A DNA stretch of 64,000 nucleotides from Aralia elata (GCA_034770075.1 CM068388.1:18719206-18783205); one strand, 5' to 3'; shown: positions 45,032 to 57,659, counted from the stretch's first letter. Numbers and translations: made by a program. Notes: a model not told the origin generated them from the sequence alone.

Positions 45032-48000
45032 ATTTACCCCAAGAACGGTTAGAAAATCCTTTGAGTATAGAAATTACGAATAACGAGGTAATTCCAGTAG
45101 AGTTTATTCTTCGTAATTGTTGCGCTGAGATTAGGGGGTATAATTTTTGCGTGGATTTGATCCCAATAAGGTTGGGAGAGTTCGATGTAATATTGGGAAT
45201 GGACTGGTTGTACGATCATGCGGCAGTGATTGACTGTCAGAAGAAAAGTGTGAACCTTCGGACCCCTAACCGGTCGAGGGTAGTGTTTAATGGTAGCACA
45301 TCGTTGAGACGTTCTTGTTGTCTTACGATGATGCAGGCTAGAAAGTTGTTAAAGAAAGGATGTGAAGGCTACTTAGCCTATATTATAGATACAAAGAAAG
45401 AAAGTGTAGAAATTAAGAATATACCGATAGTAAGAGAGTTTCCAGATGTGTTTCCAAGTGAATTACCTGGTCTTCCGCCAGACAGGGAAATTGAATTTGC
45501 AATAGACTTAGCGCCAGGGACTGCACCAATTTCTAAGGCTCCGTATCGTATGGCGCCAGTGGAGATGAAAGAGTTACTGATACAACTTCAGGAATTGCTG
45601 GACAATGGGTATATTCAGCCAAATGTGTCCCCGTGGGGAGCCCCAGTTTTGTTTGTCAAGAAGAAGGACGGATCGATGAGGCTCTGCATCGACTACCGGG
45701 AATTGAACAAATCAACGATCAAGAATAAGTATCCATTGCCAAGGATCGACGACTTGTTCGATCAACTGAAAGGAGCCAGACACTTCTCGAAGATAGATTT
45801 GAGAACCGGATATCATCAGCTAAAAGTAAGGAAGGAAGATGTACCCAAAACTGCGTTTCGGACGAGATATGGTCATTACGAGTTTTTGGTGATGTCTTTC
45901 GGTTTGACTAATGCGCCAGCAGCATTCATGGACTTGATGAACCGAGTTATGAAGCCATACTTAGACAAGTTCGTAGTAGTTTTCATCGATGACATCTTGA
46001 TTTATTCAAAGACGAAAGGAGAGCACGCCGATCATCTGAACAAGGTACTGGAGACACTGAGAAGGGAAAAGTTATACGCGAAATTTTCCAAGTGCGAATT
46101 CTGGACGGAAAAGGTGCAATTCTTAGGGCATATGATCGACAAAGACGGTATCTCAGTGGACCCTGCAAAGGTGGAGGCAGTTAGTAACTGGGAACAACCG
46201 AAGACGCCGACAGAAGTGCGAAGTTTCTTAGGGTTAGCCGGGTACTATCGAAGATTTATCCAGGATTTTTTGAAGATAGCAACCCCGTTGACCAATCTGA
46301 CGAGAAAGACAGTGAAGTTTGTATGGTCTGAAAAGTGCGAAGACAGTTTTCAGGAGTTGAAAAAGAGATTAAGCGAGGCGCCTGTATTGTCCTTACCAGA
46401 TGATACGGGAGGTTTTGTAGTGTATAGTGATGCGTCACACAAAGGTCTTGGTTGTGTGTTAATGCAACACGGCAAGGTCATTGCGTATGCATCACGACAA
46501 TTGAAGGATTACGAGAAGCGATACCCTACCCATGACCTTGAATTAGCAGCTGTTGTTTTTGCATTGAAGATTTGGAGACATTACCTTTATGGGGAGAAAT
46601 GTGAGATATACACGGATCATAAGAGTCTAAAATATATCTTCACACAGAAGGAGTTGAACATGCGACAAAGGAGGTGGTTGGAATTAATCAAGGATTACGA
46701 CTGCGAAATTCTTTATCACCCGGGAAAAGCAAACGTAGTAGCAGATGCATTGAGTAGAAAGGGGAATGAGAAATTGTTTATGTTGACAACTCACGAGGAG
46801 TTAATACTGGAAATGGCAAGATTGGAAATTGAGGTGAAAAGTCCGGCAGAGGCAGCAGAGAAGTTATTCGTAATCGAAGCTCGTCCGACGTTACTCGACA
46901 AAGTGAAAGAAGCACAGGAAAAGGATGAGGAATGTGAAAGGATACAGAAAAGGATCGTAGAGAATGAGGAAGAGAAATTCCGAATGGATAAGAATGGTAT
47001 CTTGAGATACGAGGAGCGAGTGTGGGTGCCAGCCGTGACTGAATTAAGAGATGAAATCTTACATGAGGCACATAATTCAGCATATTCTGTTCACCTAGAA
47101 AGTACAAAAATGTATCGGGATCTTCGTCAATATTTTTGGTGGCCCAACATGAAGCGGGACGTAGTAGAGTACGTCAGTAAGTGTCTCACCTGTCAACAAG
47201 TCAAAGCAGAACATCAGAGACCGAGTGGATTACTTCAGCCACTGAGTATACCGGAATGGAAATGGGAGCACATCACTATGGACTTTGTGGTAGGACTTCC
47301 AGTTACACAGAGGGGCTATGATGCCATTTGGGTTATCGTGGACCGATTGACGAAATCAGCACATTTTCTACCGATAAAGATCCGATTTAATTTGAACCAA
47401 TTAGCCAAGTTGTACATTAAGGAAATTGTTTCACGACATGGAGTGCCAGTGTCAATTGTCTCAGATCGAGATCCGCGCTTCACGTCAAATTTTTGGAAGA
47501 GCTTGCAGGAGAGAATGGGAACACAGTTGCGACTAAGTACTGCTTACCATCCTCAAACTGACGGACAAAGCGAACGAACAATTCAAACACTAGAAGACAT
47601 GTTGAGAGCTTGTGTGATGGATTTCAAGGGAAATTGGGATGACCACTTACCACTGGTGGAATTCGCCTACAATAACAGCTATCATGCAAGTATCGGTATG
47701 CCGCCATACGAAGCCCTCTACGGGAGGAAGTGCAGGACACCATTAAGCTGGGATGAAGTTGGCGAACGACGACTGTTGGGACCAGAATTGGTGCAGCAGA
47801 CAGCAGAAGTGGTCACAGTGATCAGGGCAAGATTAGTTGCAGCCCAAGACCGACAAAAGAAGTATGCAGATCAACATCGCCAGACGAGAGACTTCGATGT
47901 CGGCAGTTACGTGTTTCTGAAGGTATCTCCCTGGAAAGGGAAGATACGTTTTGGGAAGAAAGGAAAGCTAAGCCCGAGGTTCGTGGGACCGTTTGAAGTA

Positions 48001-48318
48001 TTGAGAAGAGTGGGTGAAGTGGCATACGAGGTAGCCTTGCCTCCTGAACTGGAGCATATCCACAATGTGTTCCACGTTTCAGTGTTACGACCTTACAAGC
48101 CCGATTATAAGCACGTGATATCCTATGAGCCCGTCCAAATAGAGAAAGATCTTACGTATGAGGAAATTCCTATTCAGATAATCGATAGGAAAGAACAAGT
48201 ATTAAGAAATAAGGTTATACCTTCTGTGAAAGTAGTTTGGCGAAACCACAATGCCGAGGAGGCTACGTGGGAATTAGAAGATAAGATGAAAGAGAATTAC
48301 CCTCAACTTTTTGCTTAA
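45004..48318 (+). CDS. pol: Element H Pol: protease remainder, RT, RNase H, integrase, chromodomain
   Basis: 1104 open codons with no stop. Protease remainder first (VILGMDWLYDH near residue 70), then RT (RLCIDYRELNKSTIKNKYPLP; catalytic VFIDDIL with Asp pair at residues 329-330), RNase H (VVYSDASHKGLGCVL near 475), the integrase zinc domain (about 687-735; its usual HPG reads HLE), DDE residues in MDFVVGL (about 759), SDRDPRF (about 820) and GQSERTIQ (about 856), and a chromodomain from about 1051 (VVWRNHNAEEATWELEDKM). This order is Ty3/gypsy, Tekay/Del lineage. The frame opens without an ATG, so expression would need frameshifting from gag. All visible catalytic residues are present. Confidence 0.95.
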   Translation: MSEDFAKRLNLPQERLENPLSIEITNNEVIPVEFILRNCCAEIRGYNFCVDLIPIRLGEFDVILGMDWLYDHAAVIDCQKKSVNLRTPNRSRVVFNGSTSLRRSCCLTMMQARKLLKKGCEGYLAYIIDTKKESVEIKNIPIVREFPDVFPSELPGLPPDREIEFAIDLAPGTAPISKAPYRMAPVEMKELLIQLQELLDNGYIQPNVSPWGAPVLFVKKKDGSMRLCIDYRELNKSTIKNKYPLPRIDDLFDQLKGARHFSKIDLRTGYHQLKVRKEDVPKTAFRTRYGHYEFLVMSFGLTNAPAAFMDLMNRVMKPYLDKFVVVFIDDILIYSKTKGEHADHLNKVLETLRREKLYAKFSKCEFWTEKVQFLGHMIDKDGISVDPAKVEAVSNWEQPKTPTEVRSFLGLAGYYRRFIQDFLKIATPLTNLTRKTVKFVWSEKCEDSFQELKKRLSEAPVLSLPDDTGGFVVYSDASHKGLGCVLMQHGKVIAYASRQLKDYEKRYPTHDLELAAVVFALKIWRHYLYGEKCEIYTDHKSLKYIFTQKELNMRQRRWLELIKDYDCEILYHPGKANVVADALSRKGNEKLFMLTTHEELILEMARLEIEVKSPAEAAEKLFVIEARPTLLDKVKEAQEKDEECERIQKRIVENEEEKFRMDKNGILRYEERVWVPAVTELRDEILHEAHNSAYSVHLESTKMYRDLRQYFWWPNMKRDVVEYVSKCLTCQQVKAEHQRPSGLLQPLSIPEWKWEHITMDFVVGLPVTQRGYDAIWVIVDRLTKSAHFLPIKIRFNLNQLAKLYIKEIVSRHGVPVSIVSDRDPRFTSNFWKSLQERMGTQLRLSTAYHPQTDGQSERTIQTLEDMLRACVMDFKGNWDDHLPLVEFAYNNSYHASIGMPPYEALYGRKCRTPLSWDEVGERRLLGPELVQQTAEVVTVIRARLVAAQDRQKKYADQHRQTRDFDVGSYVFLKVSPWKGKIRFGKKGKLSPRFVGPFEVLRRVGEVAYEVALPPELEHIHNVFHVSVLRPYKPDYKHVISYEPVQIEKDLTYEEIPIQIIDRKEQVLRNKVIPSVKVVWRNHNAEEATWELEDKMKENYPQLFA

Positions 48319-48329
48319 CCTTGTATTGT

Positions 48330-48365
48330 GATTCTGGGGACAGAATCCTTATAAGGAGGGGAGAA
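48330..48365 (+). promoter_or_regulatory. Element H polypurine tract and upstream hairpin
   Basis: GATTCTGGGGACAGAATC (7-bp stem, GGGA loop) is followed by ATAAGGAGGGGAGAA and the 3' LTR. The purine run is the plus-strand primer. Confidence 0.88.
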
Positions 48366-51300
48366 TGTAACGATCGGGAATTTTGAATTTCCATGTGACT
48401 CGAGTTTATGTATGAATGAAATGAATTTTTATTTTTATGAATATTATTATGTGTTATGTGCTTAAAGGTTGTGTTATGACCTAGAATATGTGTATATGTT
48501 GAATTTTTACGTGTTGTAGTGTCGTTAGGGTGAATATACTGACTTCGCGAAAAATCGCAAAATCACTATTCACGGGGCACGCTTATCGAGGCACTATTAA
48601 CACCATAATTTTTCTGTGTCTTTTTCGACTTTAATAAATTTCATAAATATGTATATGCGTACGAATAATTTTTCCAAGTGTCGGATTTTCGTTTTGAGCC
48701 CGTTCGTGTTTTATTCGGTATCCGAAACATATGATAAGGCTGTTCCGAATAAATGGGCAAACCCCGTAATAATTATTTTTATATGTCCCAATAATTTATG
48801 GGAGTACCCAGTTTAATTTTGGGTAGAGTGATTTACCAGTTTTGGTACAAAAGTGGGAGTTTTCGGATATATTTTTGTGTATTTGGGTATTTATTTTGGC
48901 TTGTTACTCCAAGAGGGAACCAAACCCCAAATTTGGACCAATCAAAATTGAGCAAGGAGGGAGGTTGCCGGCAAGCTCCTTGAGCAACCAACCCCATTTT
49001 CATTTTTTCTCCCACTTCTCCTAAATTCACTCCTCTACTCTCCCAAATCATTCAAACTCATTCCTTCCCTAAACCATCAGCTGATAGAGAGAGAGAGAGA
49101 GAGCTGCAAAGAGTCGCCGGAAAGCCGCCGGAGTTCGCCGGAAAAAGGAAAAGAAAGTCGCCGGAAAAGAGAGGAAGAAGAAGAAGGAGAAAAGAAGAGA
49201 AGGAGAGGTTCGGGTGAACCAAGAAAGAAGAAAGAGACTCAAGCCAAGCTCTAGAAAAGCCTCATAACATCTAGGAACGATTCACAGAGGTAAATATTCA
49301 ACATCAAACGATTATCTTTCAATATCATTGAGTTTTCAAGTTTTTCTTGGTTTTCAAGCTCTTAGGCTTGGTGGATGATTTGTAGTTGATTGTGGTTGTT
49401 ATTGTTGGTTGTATTTCGTTTATATTGTTGTTAAGAGACTATAGAAGCCATTAATAACATCAAAGTGGAACAAAAATAGAGGAAATCCGTACCTATGCTT
49501 AAGGAGGATGAAGAACATGAAGAACAATGGACTTTTTGGACATTCGGACTTTTTAGAGGACTGTAAAGCTATGATTTCGTGTTTGTTAATTTTATTTGTT
49601 GATATGGTATTGTAGTTCCATGGGTTACGAAGCTAACCCAATTGGAATGGAGTAAAAAGGAGTTAAAACGAGTTCGTAGTAATGATTTTTGTAAAACTTG
49701 TCAAGAACTCGAAGAACAAAGTATGAACTTTACACTTTGGCTTTAGATTTGACCATGTTAATGTTAATGGGTAGCTCTGCATTTTTGATATGTTGTAGCC
49801 CCATGAGTTAGGAGTCCATAGAGTCCGGAATGGACCAATTTGCTTGTGTATTGAAGGAGTTATGGAGGTTGGAGTGGCCGGAGGTCGGAGTCGCGAACTG
49901 GGAACAAACCCAGAATCCGGCTACTGCAGAATGGCGCCGCAGCGCCACCCATAAGCCCTGCAACTCACGCTGCAGCGAGGGGAAATATGGGAAAAAGACC
50001 GGGACTCACGCCGCAGCGTGAGGCCCAAGTGTTAAGCTTCACGCCGCAGCGCGAAGCCCGTCTTGTGCAGGACACGGGACTCACGCCGCAGCGTGAGCTC
50101 TAGTAATGAGCCTCACGCTGCAGCGCCAGCTCCGTGTTTGGGCCAGGTTGGGTCGGTCAGGCGGGTCAAGTCGGGTCGGACCTAATGAATCCTTTTCAAT
50201 GGGTCCAACACTTATATTTATCCTTGGATTAAATGATTAGACATGTTAACTAAGCATATTCTGTTAAACCCTAAATGCTTAATTATTTCCCAAATGTCAA
50301 CCAGATTGGTATTGTTTTAAGGCAGAAATTGAATAATCTAATTGCAATTTAGGCTTGGTTTCCAGGGGGCACTGCCCCCCGACCCCCGCCAGCCGCTCGC
50401 TCACCGGGGAGCGAGACCCCCGACTGGGTAGTCGTAGGGTGATCAATGTGTTTTAATGATGCAGCGTCCGTTTTGGACCATTATTTGAAATGTGACTAAT
50501 TGTTATGAAAATATGTACTTAATTGTGTAGGATATTAAGGAGCGTGTGTTGTATTATTGTAGCAGCGCTTCAGGCAAGTTCCCTAACTTCATTCTTTCTA
50601 CATATTGAATGCAAGTTTCCTTAACCCTTGTCTAACCCTTGTGTTGGGCAAGTTCTATTGTACGAGTTAATTATTGATTGAGCGATCATTTTATGTTATT
50701 ACAAGTTCTCTAAATTTATTCAGTTATGTATTGTTGCAAGTATTACTCCATTAAGCGAGTTTCTTATCTTATTCAAGATATTCTGAACAAGTTCCTTTTA
50801 CTTCAATCATTGTCAAATTGCAAGTACTCTTAGAATGAATTGATAATCATTCATGTTATTTAACTATGCTTCAACATATGTTATTAAAGCTTTCAAGTTC
50901 TATATTCCATGAACTACATGAGATAGATGTCAAAGCCAATTGTTTCGGCTAGACGTATGTTTAATCATCATTGTTGTTAAGTAAAGCTATCCGATCAAAT
51001 TGTTTGGTTTGGATTCCTATGTAAAGCTGAGATGAACAACCCTCATAGCAGGGGAAACAGTATGTATGTCGGGAAACCGACACGCGCGCGAACAGTATGT
51101 AAAAGGGGTTATGCATAACACCAGGTACATTAGGCTGATCACCTATTGTATTAGTATGTAGGATTATCGGATGAATTTCTGGTGATTCTAGTAAAAGTTC
51201 AGTGTCATGATGACCACTCAGTATAGAATATTTCCTCCATTTGGAAACCTTGAAATCATTCGGTCCTTAGAGGCCCTACATTTGTGTTAATGAGATCATT

Positions 51301-51769
51301 TGTTGAGATTATGCAGATTCTTGAGCTATCTTTTATTCTCTTGATTCTTGTAAGCTACAAAGTATTCATTTGATGATTCACGATTATTGTTATTATACTT
51401 GCTGAGCAAATTTGTTGCTCACCCTTGCTTTCCTTCAAATATTTCAGTTAGTGGAGCTCGTGGTGAAAGTTCAGGGATGGATAAAGGCAAAGGCAAAGCC
51501 ATGGATTAGTTTTGTACCGTTAAGATTATCGTTTTGATTATGTATTAAGACTCGTTGACTTTTGTGATATATTAAGACTTAATTACCCTTATGTATTAAG
51601 TTACGTTTTGTAGAAGTTTTGGTTTCGAGACTTGGGACAGGATTATTTATGTTATATCAATGTAAATAATCCTTTATTTCCGCTGTAAGTTATCAATAGT
51701 ATGATGCAGGTATGAGATAGTGACGAACCAGGTCCGCGGTTCGGGTGACCCGGATTTGGGGGCGTCACA
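48366..51769 (+). repeat. Element H 3' LTR
   Basis: 3404 bp, nearly identical to 40090-43491. Differences seen include one extra GA unit near 49098, CGCTG to CACTG near 50372, and a few single bases near 50675, 50853, 51075, 51158, 51435 and 51635. Confidence 0.95.
49935..50125 (+). repeat. Palindrome array CGCYGCAGCG in H 3' LTR
   Basis: Same six copies and spacings as the 5' LTR array. Confidence 0.9.
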
Positions 51770-52221
51770 TGTTCGGTTAAATTAAAATAGAATAATCCAT
51801 TATTTCCAACTAAAGGTCATAAGGCCTTGTTTGGAAAAACTAAATTAAAACTCCTTCCATTTATTTTAATAAACCATTATAATATATAGTTTTAAATGTC
51901 ACACTTCTAATTTAATCGAACTTATTATTAAATAAATTCAATTAAACCTTACTAACTTAAATAATAATTTCATTTAACAAATAACAATAATACCAAATAA
52001 ATTCTCTTATTCAAATAAATCATTTATTCAAATAAACCTTTTTATCATATAATTTAATTATTAGATTAAATTAGAATAAACATAACAAATCACATTCAAA
52101 TAACATTTAACATTATTAAACTCAACATATACCCATTCCACAAAAACTTAATAAATTAATAAAAATATTTATATAACTCAATAAATATTTTTATTCAATC
52201 ACATAAATTGCATTCGTTACA
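51770..52221 (-). repeat. Element G 5' LTR, remaining part
   Basis: After the TGTTC duplication the G LTR resumes (GGTTAAATTAAAATAG) and ends CATTCGTTACA at 52221. Aligns with 31365-31832. Confidence 0.92.
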
Positions 52222-52398
52222 TTTCGAGTTTCTGGTAATGTCATTTGGGTTAACTAATACACCAGCGGCATTCATGGATATGATGAACAGAGTGTTCAAG
52301 CAGTATTTGGACAAGTTCGTAGTTGTATTCATTGATGACATTTTGGTATATTCGGAGTCAGAGGAGGAGCATGCTGAACATTTAAGGAATGTATTGGA
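52222..52398 (+). pseudogene. pol: Element E RT, continuation
   Basis: Resumes inside RT: FEFLVMSFGLTNTPAAFMDMMN and VVVFIDDILVYSESEEEHAEHL, the catalytic motif intact. It is cut at 52399 by the LTR of I. The preceding TTGGA (52394-52398) is the presumed target duplication of I. No further E sequence is visible in the window. Confidence 0.9.
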
Positions 52399-55300
52399 TG
52401 TGGCGCCCCCAAATTCGGGTACTTGAAACCCGTACTTGGTGCATCACGATACCATTTCTTTGAGCTGTTTAATAAATTACAAACTTAATATTTATATCAG
52501 AGTTGTCTATTCCCCAGGTATGGCAACCTTTAATTATATTCTTTACATGTTACATAATATATATGAGCACAATACAAAAGATTAATCATTACAGATAACA
52601 CCTTGAAACCTAATCCTTGAGCTTTCCTTTGCCATTGTCTTTGCCAGAGCCTTCTGGTCGATCACACTTAGCTGAAAACATTTAAGTCAAACCAAGAATG
52701 AGCATTCAATTGCTCAACAAGTAATAACAATTATAATAATACGTTGAAGAAGTAAATGTTTCCTTTGAGGACTACTTCTACCACGAATCAATAGTGGTGA
52801 AGTCATTTGAAACTATTCTTAACAACATATCAAAACATTTTAAGATTTCTTTGAAATGACTGAACAATAAGTCATTTCAAGTAACAAGAATTTTCTTGAA
52901 TTTCATGCAGAGTAATACATCAAGAATGAAAGAGTTAAAATTCTTTCAAAGATTCAATAATATTCAATTGATTATGAAGGATTAGAAATTTTGCGATAAT
53001 ATTCAATACATAGGGTTATTCCCAGATTTCATGCTGAGTGATCACAAATGGATCAAGAACTGCTAGAGGAATCATCAGTTATTTTATTACTGACTACCTC
53101 AAGAGTAAAAGTTAGCTATAAAAACTAAACTTTACTCTTCTGCAAGTACGTAAGGGGATCAGCCTCATTGTACCCGAGATTATGCATAATTCTCAAACAT
53201 AGCGCGCGGTCGGGTTATCGACAAAAAAAGTTTCCCCTGATTTATTTTTCAAGGTTGTTCATCTCAGTCTTACATCATGAGTCCGTACCACATCAATATG
53301 GTTTCGATTGCTTTCAAAGAAATATTTTGAGTTCAACATATTATAACAATTTGATCTAGCCGAATCAAATGACATATATCTTTAATAACGAATTAGTTCC
53401 AATAATAGAACGTTTCATGCGATATCAATTTAATATTAGTCTAGCCGAAAACAATTAGCTGAGACATGGCTAATAGACAGTTCATAAATAAAGAACTCCA
53501 ATTACTGTTCAACAATGTTTTTCAAATTAGGTCTAGCTGGTCAAATAGCTTAGACAATCTTTAGACTATGTATACATACCGAAATTTAATAGTATGTATC
53601 AAAGCTTGTCAACGAATTTCGAATTCAATGGTAATTGATAATGTACAATAGTTTATACAAGTGAGGACACTTGTATAACCAAACTTAGAATACAAATTTT
53701 CAATACGAGTCGTAACAATTCAGTAATGAGATACTTTTAACAATGAACGAATCGAAGGAATTTCGAATTTATAATAATCATAACGATTTGTACAAGTGAG
53801 GACACTTGCACAAAGAACAGAATAATTTTGATTATAAATGCATCACATGAGACAATATCGAGATATTTGAAATCAATAGATAGCTTGAATAAAGTTTAAG
53901 AATGCTTGCATAACATATGAATCAATTGCATAAAGTAAATGCAAGGGTTACGATAATTGCATAAACGAATAACAAAGATCATTATGGATATGAATAATTA
54001 ACAATAATTATTCATGAGCATGCTTTCAAATTGATAACTTATGTTGAGTTAGGAATAACATAACATATACCTGTTTGCACAAAATAAAAGTAGTGCATAA
54101 GGTTTAGATACTTGCACAATAAAAGAAGTTGTGTAAGTTAGAAACTTGCTTAGCAGAATAACAGTAAGATTTGAATACAACATGAACCGTGTATAACATA
54201 TACCTGTTTGCACAGAATAAAAGTAGTGCATAAGGTTCAGATACTTGCCTTGGTCGTTGACTACTGCGACGCAATTTAATATGACTTCTTTTGAAAGACC
54301 TATCATTTATAAGATTGATCTCTCAATTAGCGAATCATATTATATCTTATAATATCACTTCCTTATAAGTAAATTATCTAACATTCAACCACATAATCAA
54401 ATATTAGATAACACATTAACACCATAAGCATTCAATTCTAAAGTTAGCACTCATCGAGTCTTTAACAGTGTTCAATATAGTATGCTGAGTGGTTTTCCAC
54501 AAACAACCAACAAACTAGTTTTCGTCTCGTCTACACTATTTTCACAGTGAGTTAGATCGGTTGCCAGTTCGTATATACCTCCGCTCCCTGAAGGAATTGT
54601 TTAGTCCAGATACTATACATCGACTATTAAAGAGTATGACTGTACCACTACTTTAAGAATTAACACTAAGTCTTTCATTATATAAAACGTTCTTTATGAT
54701 CCCGTAGGTTAAATACCCAATCCAACAAAATGGATTCCAAATCCAGCAAACTAGATGGCAATCCAGCAAACTGGATTCCAATCTAGCAAACTGGATTCCA
54801 ACCTGGATTATAATCCAATACACTGGATTCCAACTATTCAATTTAATCAACTATTTTTGCAATCCAGCAACCTGGATTCAAATTATCTTATAATACAGCA
54901 AACTAGATTCATTTTATTCAATTCAGCAAACTATATTCACCAATTCAGCAAACTGTTTTCATCAATTCAGCACACTGTTTTCATCAATTCAGCAAACTGT
55001 TTTCATCAATTCAGCAAACCGTATTGGAAGCTGCATTCTTAAAATGACTTAACCTCTTTAAAAATCGATTTTTATTTTCTTCAAATCTTGCCACACATAT
55101 GTACATATATTCCATACACAAAAATACTTTCCTTATGAAAGTTTTCAATTTCCTTTAACATTTTTCAAACGTCCGTTTTAACTTTCAAAACTAAGAAAAA
55201 TGATAACTATCTTTCACAACTCGGATGATTCCAAATTTTTGATAGGATCTTATACATATTAACACGAGGTTCCAGTTAAAATTTCGTGGCCATCGGAGTT

Positions 55301-57659
55301 ATAGAACTCCAATTTTAGCCGTTTTTGTTGAAAAACTCTACGTTTTTGTTTTAGCCGTAGATTTTTCGTTACAAGTCGGAATGCGGCGATTTTTGGCCAG
55401 GAGCTACATAACTTCCTATATTTTCTGTGGTAAAAAGCCCTGAATTTATTGAACTTGTTAAGTGGTCAAAACAGTGCACGGAGCACAATGGTCGGCGGGT
55501 TTGGTTCGTTTTCTCGATTTGAGGTCCTTCGCCATAACATCCATAACTTTCATTCTATAAGGCCAAAAATTCTCAAATTTTTACACAACTCATATAATTA
55601 TCATATTATCACTCCAAATGTTTCTGGAATTTTTAGAGCATAAAAATTGGACAAAAATTCCCCTGGATGGGACTGCCCTGTAGCAGCCCCTTTCCTCTTT
55701 TGAACTACCTGGACTGTTTTTACCAAAACAGTCCCCACAAATTTTGTACATCTTATTTTTGACTTCTATCACTTGGGTTTTGTAGTTAACTTAATCTAGC
55801 ACCACTCTTTGACGGATCGTAAAAAGAGTTTACGGATCTCAAGTTATGAACTTAGAAAATGCTAGAAAGTTAGGGTTTTCTAACCCTTTATAAAACAAAC
55901 AAGTTTTCTTTTTTTTTCTTTTGAACAAATCAACACCCAACATGCAAGATCTACACATAATACACTTGTTCACATATAGATCAAGGGTTTTAGACCACAA
56001 GATCATAAATTTCTACCACCAAAAATTAAATCAAAACAAAAAGAATAGTTAGGGTTTTTATACCTTTTAGGGTTTTCTTCCTCTTGATTTTCTCTTCTTC
56101 TTCTTCCTAGGCTTTGTTCATGAAACTTTAAGCTTTGAAAAATCTCTCTCCCATGCCGTGAGCCCCTCCCTCTTCTCTCTCTCTAGATTTTATTTTGAAA
56201 AGAAGAGTGGATGAAAGAGAAGAAAGTAGATTTTTTTCTCTCTCTCTAAACTAGGAAATAGAAAATGAACAAATGACTAAACTTTGTTTTGTTAAAACTA
56301 ATTCTTCCAATATCTATAGATACAGAAAATATATCTATATATTTTATCATGATTAGCTAGTACACCTTTTTGACAACTTGGTGATGTAGAATGATTATTA
56401 ATTGTCCTTCTTTTCATTCTTACAAGCAACCATTAAAAAATCAACACCTCATCCATTTGGTACCCACATGGCCGGCTGGCCTCTTCCTTCTTTGCTTCAA
56501 TTTTTGGTCTTCTTTTATTCTTTTATTATATTAATTAAGTGCTTAGATGTATTCCCCAATTGGGCTAACATTTGGGCTTTAATAAAATTCCTTTTGGGCT
56601 TGTTTTCAACTAATTTATGCCACTAGTTTCTACATATTTTTATTCCATGCTTGGTTACTAATAAAAATAAGTGTTGGGCTAATTTAATTAGTCCACACAT
56701 TAATTATCCAAGTCCACAATTTAAATAAATGAGTGAGCTTGGTTACTAAATTAATTAAGCTAGTCCATTAGTTTTCTTTACTAATTGGACTATAAAAATA
56801 AATTATACATATAACACATAATCCTCATTAATTAATACCCATATTAATTAATGTACAAAATTTATTTACTTACTATATTCATTTTAATTGAATATTTAAT
56901 TAACTAACTATATTATTAATTGTTTAATATTAATATTCTTAGGTTAGTCCACTAATTTAAATAACTATTAGTGAGCTCTATTTTAACTAGCAATTAATCA
57001 CATATATTATCTACATAATCATAACATATTTATCATCATTGGTAAATAATTATCATACACATTGAATCACACATTCAAATATAATCAATACTTGTATTTA
57101 GTATTCAATTTCCTTAAGAAAATGAATTCTTATTATCCATATACACATACATCCATTTTAAATACAATTGTAACAATAATTGTATTAATCATTTAAAATC
57201 CATAATCATAGATCAAATTAGGATTTTGATCATTCCTTTATCTTTGTCGCATTTACCGTACTTAGTCAATTTAAAATAAATTGACTAATCTTACAAATTC
57301 GTATCATAAAGAAATAATCATAGTAATAATACTATTAATAATCATTTCTTAAAATATACATTTCTTATTTAAATAATATAGTAATCATATTTTTGTAAAT
57401 AATCATATATCTTTAATATAAGAATTAACTTATTAACAGAATATAATTTATTATTATCAACTATTTCTTTAATAAGAAATTTACGTGAAACCATGTATGA
57501 AATAAATATATATGTGCATATTACGTATTCACATTCCTTTCCTTGCACACATTCCCCTACTAGCTTTAATATATAATAAAAATAATTTTATTATATATAA
57601 AAAAAAATTCATATGCAAAATTTCTTATTTTAATATATCGAAAATCTTGGGTTATTACA
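52399..57659 (-). repeat. Element I 3' LTR (5.26 kb)
   Basis: The plus strand starts TGTGGCGCCCCCAAATTCGGG and ends GGGTTATTACA, next to the I polypurine tract. The first 760 bp match 59628-60393 at about 98 percent. It includes a pyrimidine tract near 56080-56250 and an AATCCAG/CTGGATT palindrome array. It is unusually long. ORFs in it are short and unlike known proteins. Confidence 0.88.
54721..55025 (-). repeat. Palindrome array AATCCAGCAAACTGGATT in I LTR
   Basis: At least ten variants of TCCAGCAAACTGGA or TTCAGCAAACTG. Starts are near 54721, 54742, 54762, 54782, 54814, 54863, 54894, 54922, 54944, 54966, 54988 and 55010. The last five steps run 22, 22, 22, 22. Best copies have 7-bp arms and a CAAA centre. 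Confidence 0.88.

Larger units (their letters stand above)
40090..51769 (+). mobile_element. Element H, young Tekay-type retrotransposon nested in the G LTR
   Basis: 11.7 kb, flanked by TGTTC at 40085-40089 and 51770-51774. Two LTRs of about 3.4 kb, primer site, gag, pol and polypurine tract are all present. I count about eight substitutions and one 2-bp difference (GA repeat) between the LTRs, near 0.24 percent. The only coding lesion I find is a one-base loss in protease. Confidence 0.95.
29066..52221 (-). mobile_element. Element G, Tekay-type Ty3/gypsy, with H nested inside
   Basis: Complete outer boundaries: 3' LTR at 29066-31832, internal region 31833-37777 and 5' LTR 37778-52221 split by H. 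Order on the minus strand is LTR, primer site, coiled-coil ORF, gag-pro, RT-RH-IN-chromodomain, polypurine tract, LTR. LTR copies differ by roughly 25 changes in the first 1.45 kb by hand count. Lesions: two gag frameshifts, one stop between protease and RT, and one stop before the chromodomain. Confidence 0.92.

Noticed and set aside
40340..50021. Matching short ORFs at 40340-41743 and 48616-50021
   Set aside because: They match only because the two H LTRs are nearly identical; no domain and short.
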